NCBI GenBank assembly: GCA_030374765.1
Contig: JARGXX010000010.1
Location: 434,001-498,000 of the forward strand
DNA from: Agarophyton chilense
Taxonomy: Eukaryota; Rhodophyta; Florideophyceae; Gracilariales; Gracilariaceae
Direction of reading: 5' to 3'
Length of the DNA: 64,000 nucleotides
Position numbers and translations under genes: made by a program. Under the pieces are notes generated by a model that did no database searches, was not told the origin of the DNA, and was given only the letters and a program-made list of their open reading frames with translations. Below, in pieces: positions 59,080-64,000 of the stretch (positions are counted from its first letter, which is position 1; every line of letters starts with the position of its first letter).

Positions 59080-59570
59080 CAGCGCCCACAACCAATTTCC
59101 CCGTGACCTGTTTCAAGCACGGTGGTATATTCGAAATATTGCTCAACCTTATCAATTTCCTTTCATGATTCACAGATACACCATTAACAGGGCATTCAAT
59201 CAAATACAATATTTGGAGAACAGTTTCATTGATAATTGCGCCAGTGCTTATAGTTCATCTTTTCCGGACTAATTACAGCCGTGCAATATGTGTCCTGATG
59301 GTACGGTTTCTTGGGTTTTCAGAAAATGGAAGAAAGAAAAGAGTATTAAGCTTCTTTCTCTTTTTGGTTGTCGCTTCTGGCATCTAGCAGATGGAAGCAA
59401 TAACACTCTTTTTTCGTTACATCAGTTTTAAGATATAGATAATGATATTCTCAATAGATAAGATCAGAAAGGGAAACCTGAGGAGGAGAGCATTACGTCT
59501 TTTTCTTTCTCTCGTGTTACAATCAAGGCGACTCAAAGTGCTTCAAATACCTTGTTCGCATTTTTGACAA
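59080..59570 (+). pseudogene. Possible piggyBac-like transposase remnant
   Basis: On the plus strand AHNQFPRDLFQARWYIRNIA, RAFNQIQYLENSFIDNC, then after a stop CPDGTVSWVFRKWKKEKSIK and CRFWHLADGSNNTLFS follow the order of piggyBac transposase (helical region, then DESM-PFKGR...KP-KWG-K-WVLADS). The first catalytic Asp would be the D of CPDG. Several stops break it. The match is by pattern only and could be wrong. Confidence 0.35.
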
Positions 59571-61486
59571 GAAACAACTGATTCGGTCGGAGGCAGAGCT
59601 AATCTTTATTTTATCTTTCTTAACCTGTTCTCTGGGGGTAGCCCATGTATTTCAGCTAAATTGACACCAATCTTTGCAACTATACTGTGTTACGGGCCAA
59701 CCACGCATGCTCGTCTTATACTCAGACATAACCCAGAGACTTTTAATACAACTGTTCCTTCTCATTTGATGAATGACTCGTTTCCCAGAAGCAGGGAAAT
59801 AATTAACGATATCATCTACTATACTGTGCTTCCTCCGCGTGAGTCTTCTTGTACCCTGTTGTAAAGGAAATAAAACGAAGCATTCATCCTCTGGGTAGGG
59901 GACAAGCAGCAGGTTCAGCTGGCGATTACAAGATACAAAGAATGTGTTACACCTTGAAATGGAAGTCCGTTGAAATACATACACTCTCTTGATGTGTGTC
60001 ACGAAGTTGGAAGCCTCATAGAGTATAGGGTCTCTAATATATTTTCAGATCTACTCTCTCAAGATCAAACCTCACATGAAGGCAGACTACCAGTCCATGG
60101 TACTCATTGTACAGTGGGTAAAAGCTTGGATGTTGGAAACTTGGATCTTGAGCTTCTTTACGTAGTTTGTACGAATCCTGTTTTAGAAAGAAGTTGTTCA
60201 GTGACTCGAAGTAACGCACAAGTAGAAAACCCCAAGCGGAAAGGTTAAAATTTTTTACTGGGCTATACCAAGAACTCAAGAATAGAGGCATGCACAGTCC
60301 AATGCATGAAAACGACGGCCATCATTTTAACCTTCACATAATGGCAACAGAATTTGAAACGAATTTTATTAAAGCTGCTGGTATGGCTTCTAAACATGTA
60401 TGGGATACGGAACGGGGGCACTCTTGGTCTGACTTTACAAGAGGACTTTTTGCACTACATGAAATGCATTTAAAGCGTACAAAATTCCGAAAAAGCAACA
60501 CTTTCGAGGATAATATAGAATAATGTTTGATGTTGTCAAAGAAATGCAGGATCCGAAATCAGTCGAAATTTTGTTAACAGGATCGGACGCTCGAGGAGAT
60601 CAGTAAAAGCTCTATGTAAAATGGTTGCGTGATACCCCAGTGGCGAAATGGTTAACGTTTCCGCAAGCATTCTGTACTTAACCTGTCATTAGTGCTTTTG
60701 ATCTCGTCTTTTATTCGACTGATATTGGTGAAACGACTAATAATTAAATGAAAAGGAAAATAGAGATAATTACCAATGGACGACGCCGATGAGAAATGCT
60801 CAGTATGAAAGACATATGTCGTAGAATGGACAAATATGATGCAATTTATATACCTCAAGTTCACATTTGGTAGTCGGTATAAGCGAACTTGTGGCTCTAA
60901 GTAGATGAGAGAGGACAACCATACGCGGAAAAAATAAAAGAGATATTCTAAGAAGGTCATCGACGTGATTGATGTAGATGCAATACAAGTCAAAGCCACT
61001 GAACCACCAATGAAAAAAAAGAAATTAAAGAAGAATAACAGAAAAAGAGTCAGTCATTGTTTCTACTTCGACACTGCTCCGAACGTCATTGAAAAGTTGG
61101 AACTTGAAGTAAGAGAGTATAAAATTAAAACTGCTACGCATCTCTCACGCAGAAGATGCAAACAGTGAGCGTCAAAGCTGACTTCTGAGTCGATGACCAG
61201 AGTCTGCTTTGTGCCTATCTTTATATAGTTCTAAAATGCGGTGTAATTATTTCCTAGTCATCATCAAATTCTACGTCCTAAAGGTGCAATACGCATAGAC
61301 CATCATAGGGGAAAGACACGCAAGACATACTTTCAGAAAATCCTTAGGAATCCTTGAGGATGTACTGACTTGATCATACATATCGCCTGAATGCGGCATC
61401 GTCCTTGCTGTACGTAAGCGTTTCCAATTCTGCACACGCCGATGCACAGATTATCAAATAAAATATTCCACCATTCCATTTTCTTC
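59571..61486. other. No recognisable gene
   Basis: AT-rich. A 77-codon plus frame at 60,290-60,523 (HENDGHHFNLHIMATEFE, DTERGHSWSDFTRGLF) has a coding-like composition but no known family and no context. Other frames are shorter. Confidence 0.4.
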
Positions 61487-62035
61487 TCAGTATTTTTCTA
61501 CAATCTTCAACAAGACCCCTCGAGAAGGTAATGGAACTACTCCGAGGTTTCCGCGGTGAAGTTCAAACGTTGCAATTGGCAGAATCTTCGTTAAAGGATC
61601 AGCTAGATAATTCTCTAAGAGTGTATATTCTACACTTTTTACTACTCCTCTATCAAACATCTCCTTCACATAATAATACCGAATGGATATGTACTTCACA
61701 TTTGAAATACCTTGAAATTCAGTGGTCCATTTTATGCTACCAAGATTATCCTGCAGTACAGTAGCTTGTTTTGAAATATGTACTCCAAAATTTTCAAGAA
61801 ATTTCTAATCCCATACTGATTTCGTTATGCATTTTGATAATGCATAGAACTCTGCCTCACATGTCGACAGTGAAACCGACGGCTGCTTCTTTGAGACCCA
61901 TATTACTATAGAACCACCCAGTTGAATAACCAATCCACTACGCGATCTACAGGAGTCCTTCTCTCTGCCCCAATAGGCATCAGACCGTGACAGAGTATTC
62001 GTGGTATCGGTATTAGAAATGGAAAGAACCATATT
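61487..62035 (-). pseudogene. Copia-type RNase H remnant, interrupted by element C
   Basis: Minus strand: SDAYWGREKDSCRSRSGLVI, SIVIWVSKKQPSVSLSTCEA and EFYALSKCI, then one in-frame TAG (about 61,808), then KFLENFGVHISKQATVLQDN, KYISIRYYYVKEM and NYLADPLTK: a nearly complete Ty1/Copia RNase H with the usual C-terminal KHIDIRYH...LAD.LTK signature. Upstream sequence is cut at 62,035 by the LTR of element C. It belongs to a different Copia lineage from the 11.3-kb remnant. Confidence 0.8.
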
Positions 62036-63078
62036 TGTAGAGCAACGCCCAGTCAGGGGATACTTGAAGATGCAACTCATAGAATGAGGATTGAACCCTC
62101 CGAGGGTTATGATTATGATCCCCTCTAAGGTGTGCTGAGGTGGCACTGTTTTCTGGTTATATTTCGCCTATAAGGGAAAATTCGGATGGCCCATGGTTGG
62201 ATTGGCCCCGTGACACACGTGGCTTAATTTTGGCACCGATTTTCGGATATTTGTAGAACGTTGGACTCTTGGGCCCTGACAGTTAGATCTCCACGTGTAT
62301 GGCCCTGAGCAGGTGTGCACTACTGTAGAGTTTAGTTTGTGGGCCCTACTTAGGTATTTGAGATCTGACAGTCCGAAGCTCAGAGTAAATGGTAACTTTG
62401 GGCCCTGACAGTTGGATCTCCACGTGTATGGCCCTGAGCAGGTGTGCACTACTGTAGAGTTTAGTTTGTGGGCCCTACTTAGGTATTTGAGATCTGACAG
62501 TCCGAAGCTCAGAGTAAATGGTAACCAAGGTTGGTCTTCGATACCTTTAGAGGTTCTTCGTCGCCATCGTTTCGGCCTTACAACCCGGAACGGGCTCTGG
62601 TTAGCAACGCCTGCGTAGGGACACGACTCCACTTGGAGAGTGCCCACGTTTGGGTTCCGTGCAACCACCCCCTTGGGACCGCTAAGACGACCTGCGTGCA
62701 CGATACCCCGTGGGGGTTCTGCTTACTTGTTGCGTACTTTTTGTGTTTCCTTTCGAGGACAGGTTTTCGCACCTGTATTGGGTTTCTTTTGTTGTTTCGC
62801 CCCCTTTTCTGGTTCTCGGGTCTGGTGCCTGTTAGTGCCCGACCCTCGCCCAGTTTTTCCTCTTCGCCGGATTTTCCCCCATTCTTTGGGATACCCATAC
62901 CCATTCCCGATCCAACGGTTTCTACCCCTCACCTCCGTCGGTACTGCCGGAATCCCCGTGGAAGTTACACCCCACACTACGGGTGGAACGGAGGGCTCTG
63001 TCTCTGAGTCTGCCTCCCCCAGGGAGCAAGGCTTCGAACACCTTGAGAGCACTTCCCGTCGCCGGGTTTTGCTCCACA
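62036..63078 (+). repeat. Element C 5' LTR
   Basis: 1,043 bp against 916 bp for the element B LTR. The difference is explained by the tandem duplication inside it (62,271-62,526). Confidence 0.87.
62271..62526 (+). repeat. 129-bp tandem duplication within element C LTR
   Basis: Two adjacent copies starting GGGCCCTGACAGTT(A/G)GATCT at 62,271 and 62,400, nearly identical. The element B LTR has a single copy. It probably lies in U3 and could double promoter elements, but that is inference. Confidence 0.88.
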
Positions 63079-63096
63079 AGTGGTCTCCCGACTTAG
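63079..63096 (+). other. Element C primer-binding region
   Basis: AGTGGTCTCCCGACTTAG directly follows the LTR. GTCTCCCGACTTA is shared with element A at the same place. A tRNA-primed site could start at TGG (63,081). Confidence 0.5.
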
Positions 63097-63305
63097 AATG
63101 CGTTCTCGGACGTTTGGGTTGGTCATCCACGTGTTGGAATATCTCTTGGAAGAGGAAGCACCGTCGTGAAGATTTGTTGTAGTGGTCCCCTTTGGAAAGG
63201 GTGGAATTGGTTTTTATTTTTGTTTTGTGTTACGTCATCCGTTCTCCGGGAATCTCGTGATCGAATTTCATTGTTACCCCAAATCCTCGGTGTCGTGTCT
63301 GCAGC

Positions 63306-64000
63306 ATGACGCTGCCTACCCGTGGTTCCAGGACTGGATCGAACCGTCAAGCGGATTCAGTGCCCCAGGCCCCGCCTAGGTCGAGGAGCTCAATTCCCGA
63401 AGGTCGGAACGATTCCGGTATCGATCTGGACACTCGGAGAGCACCCTCAGTGGTTTCAGGTCCTCGAGAGGTCGTGGCTGTGGGCCCAGCTCCAGTGGTG
63501 GAGACCCCCTCAGCAGCACCCCGAAGTCGGGCCGACCCTGAATTACAGCGCCTGGAGACTCGAATTGATATCGCCAACGCGGCTCACATCGAGCTCCTTC
63601 ACGAGGTTACTACCCTCCGCCTCAAGGTGGAGGACGCTCAGGTGCGGGGAGTCGCCGATGACCTTCGTACCCTGAGGAGGGATGTGAACTCCCTTTTGGA
63701 AAGCTTTGGTACCCCTGGGGTCTTTATCCAGGAGTACCGGAGCCTCGTGGAGGAACACGGCGTGCAAACGGAACGCTTCCGAGCTCGGCTGGACACCCTC
63801 GAGGCCATTATCCGTATGGACGGAGACACAGAAGCCTCGAAGGATAAACCCGACGTTTCGGAAGACGAAGAACACCGCTCCGCTAAACGGGACCGCCGCA
63901 AGTCCAAGAAGAGGGTTCACCTCCAAGAGGATTTATCGGATTCCGATCCCAATCCCTCGCCATCGAGTTCGTCCTCCAAATCTTCGGATAGTGAAGATGA
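63306..64000 (+). CDS. gag: Element C Gag, N-terminal part (partial, open at window end)
   Basis: The frame from ATG 63,306 (MTLPTRGSRTGSNRQ) stays open for 231 codons to the end of the window. It matches element A gag in arrangement: a Pro/Ser/Arg-rich head, then ADDLRTLRRDVNSLLESFG (cf. VDDLRVLRADVNTLLECFG), RARLDTLEAIIRMD (cf. SARLQTLEQTILME), and a Lys/Arg then Ser/Asp-rich stretch. The gag core and zinc knuckle should lie beyond the window. No stop or frameshift is seen, so element C may be the best-preserved of the three. Confidence 0.82.
   Translation, partial: MTLPTRGSRTGSNRQADSVPQAPPRSRSSIPEGRNDSGIDLDTRRAPSVVSGPREVVAVGPAPVVETPSAAPRSRADPELQRLETRIDIANAAHIELLHEVTTLRLKVEDAQVRGVADDLRTLRRDVNSLLESFGTPGVFIQEYRSLVEEHGVQTERFRARLDTLEAIIRMDGDTEASKDKPDVSEDEEHRSAKRDRRKSKKRVHLQEDLSDSDPNPSPSSSSSKSSDSED

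Larger units (their letters stand above)
62036..64000 (+). mobile_element. Element C: chromovirus, 5' end only (runs off window)
   Basis: 5' LTR, primer-binding region and the start of gag on the plus strand. The LTR is of the same family as that of element B (inverted there) with the same TGTAGAGCAACG...GCTCCACA ends. The insertion split a Copia RNase H frame. The remainder lies beyond base 64,000. Confidence 0.85.

Noticed and set aside
60634-60700. tRNA-like D-arm (GTGGCGAAATGGTTAACG)
   Set aside because: No matching acceptor stem, anticodon stem or T-arm could be folded from the following bases.

Overview
This is a eukaryotic nuclear window: short GT-AG introns of about 75 nt, eukaryotic domain architectures, and a deep nest of retrotransposons and DNA transposons. 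The organism cannot be named from the sequence. Intron-poor genes, large chromoviruses, a plant-type histidinol-phosphate phosphatase remnant and a PRAF-like PH domain would fit a red macroalga or a similar alga; this is an inference with modest confidence. Composition is a mosaic. The kinase-like gene (6.4-9.0 kb) and the Ty3/gypsy elements (11.8-31.7 kb and 62-64 kb) are GC-rich, while 31.7-62 kb is mostly AT-rich and decayed.

Layout. 0.1-5.6 kb: a large Mutator-type (MULE) transposase with an N-terminal Ulp1/C48 protease and an inferred 75-nt first intron. 6.4-9.0 kb: an intact gene for a low-complexity, PH-domain, CaMKK-like protein that has lost kinase residues (probable pseudokinase). 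11.3-24.2 kb: a nest, in which a Copia fragment is interrupted by an LTR of family D, which is itself interrupted by a complete 11.8-kb chromovirus (element A) flanked by the 5-bp duplication TTCTG. 24.2-31.7 kb: a related chromovirus (element B), 5'-truncated and lacking integrase. Both A and B carry, between the pol chromodomain and the 3' LTR, a related ORF on the opposite strand that I do not recognise. 31.7-44 kb: AT-rich graveyard with three decayed Tc1/mariner copies, a second D-family LTR in inverted orientation and Copia-type debris. 44.5-45.5 kb: PIF/Harbinger remnant. 45.9-52.3 kb: a cluster of decayed host-type genes, including a histidinol-phosphate phosphatase/IMPase and PWP2 (UTP1). 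54-55.7 kb: a DIRS-like reverse transcriptase/RNase H remnant. 56.1-57.4 kb: an intact Tc1-like DD34E transposon. 61.5-62.0 kb: Copia RNase H fragment, interrupted at 62,036 by a third chromovirus (element C), whose 5' LTR and gag start run off the window end.

Most interesting points: (1) the shared antisense ORF in elements A and B, next to an LTR whose TATA motif is palindromic; (2) a conserved AAAAC-stop -1 frameshift candidate joining gag and pol; (3) the Ulp1-MULE fusion; (4) the PH-pseudokinase; (5) the cluster of decayed single-copy housekeeping-type genes.
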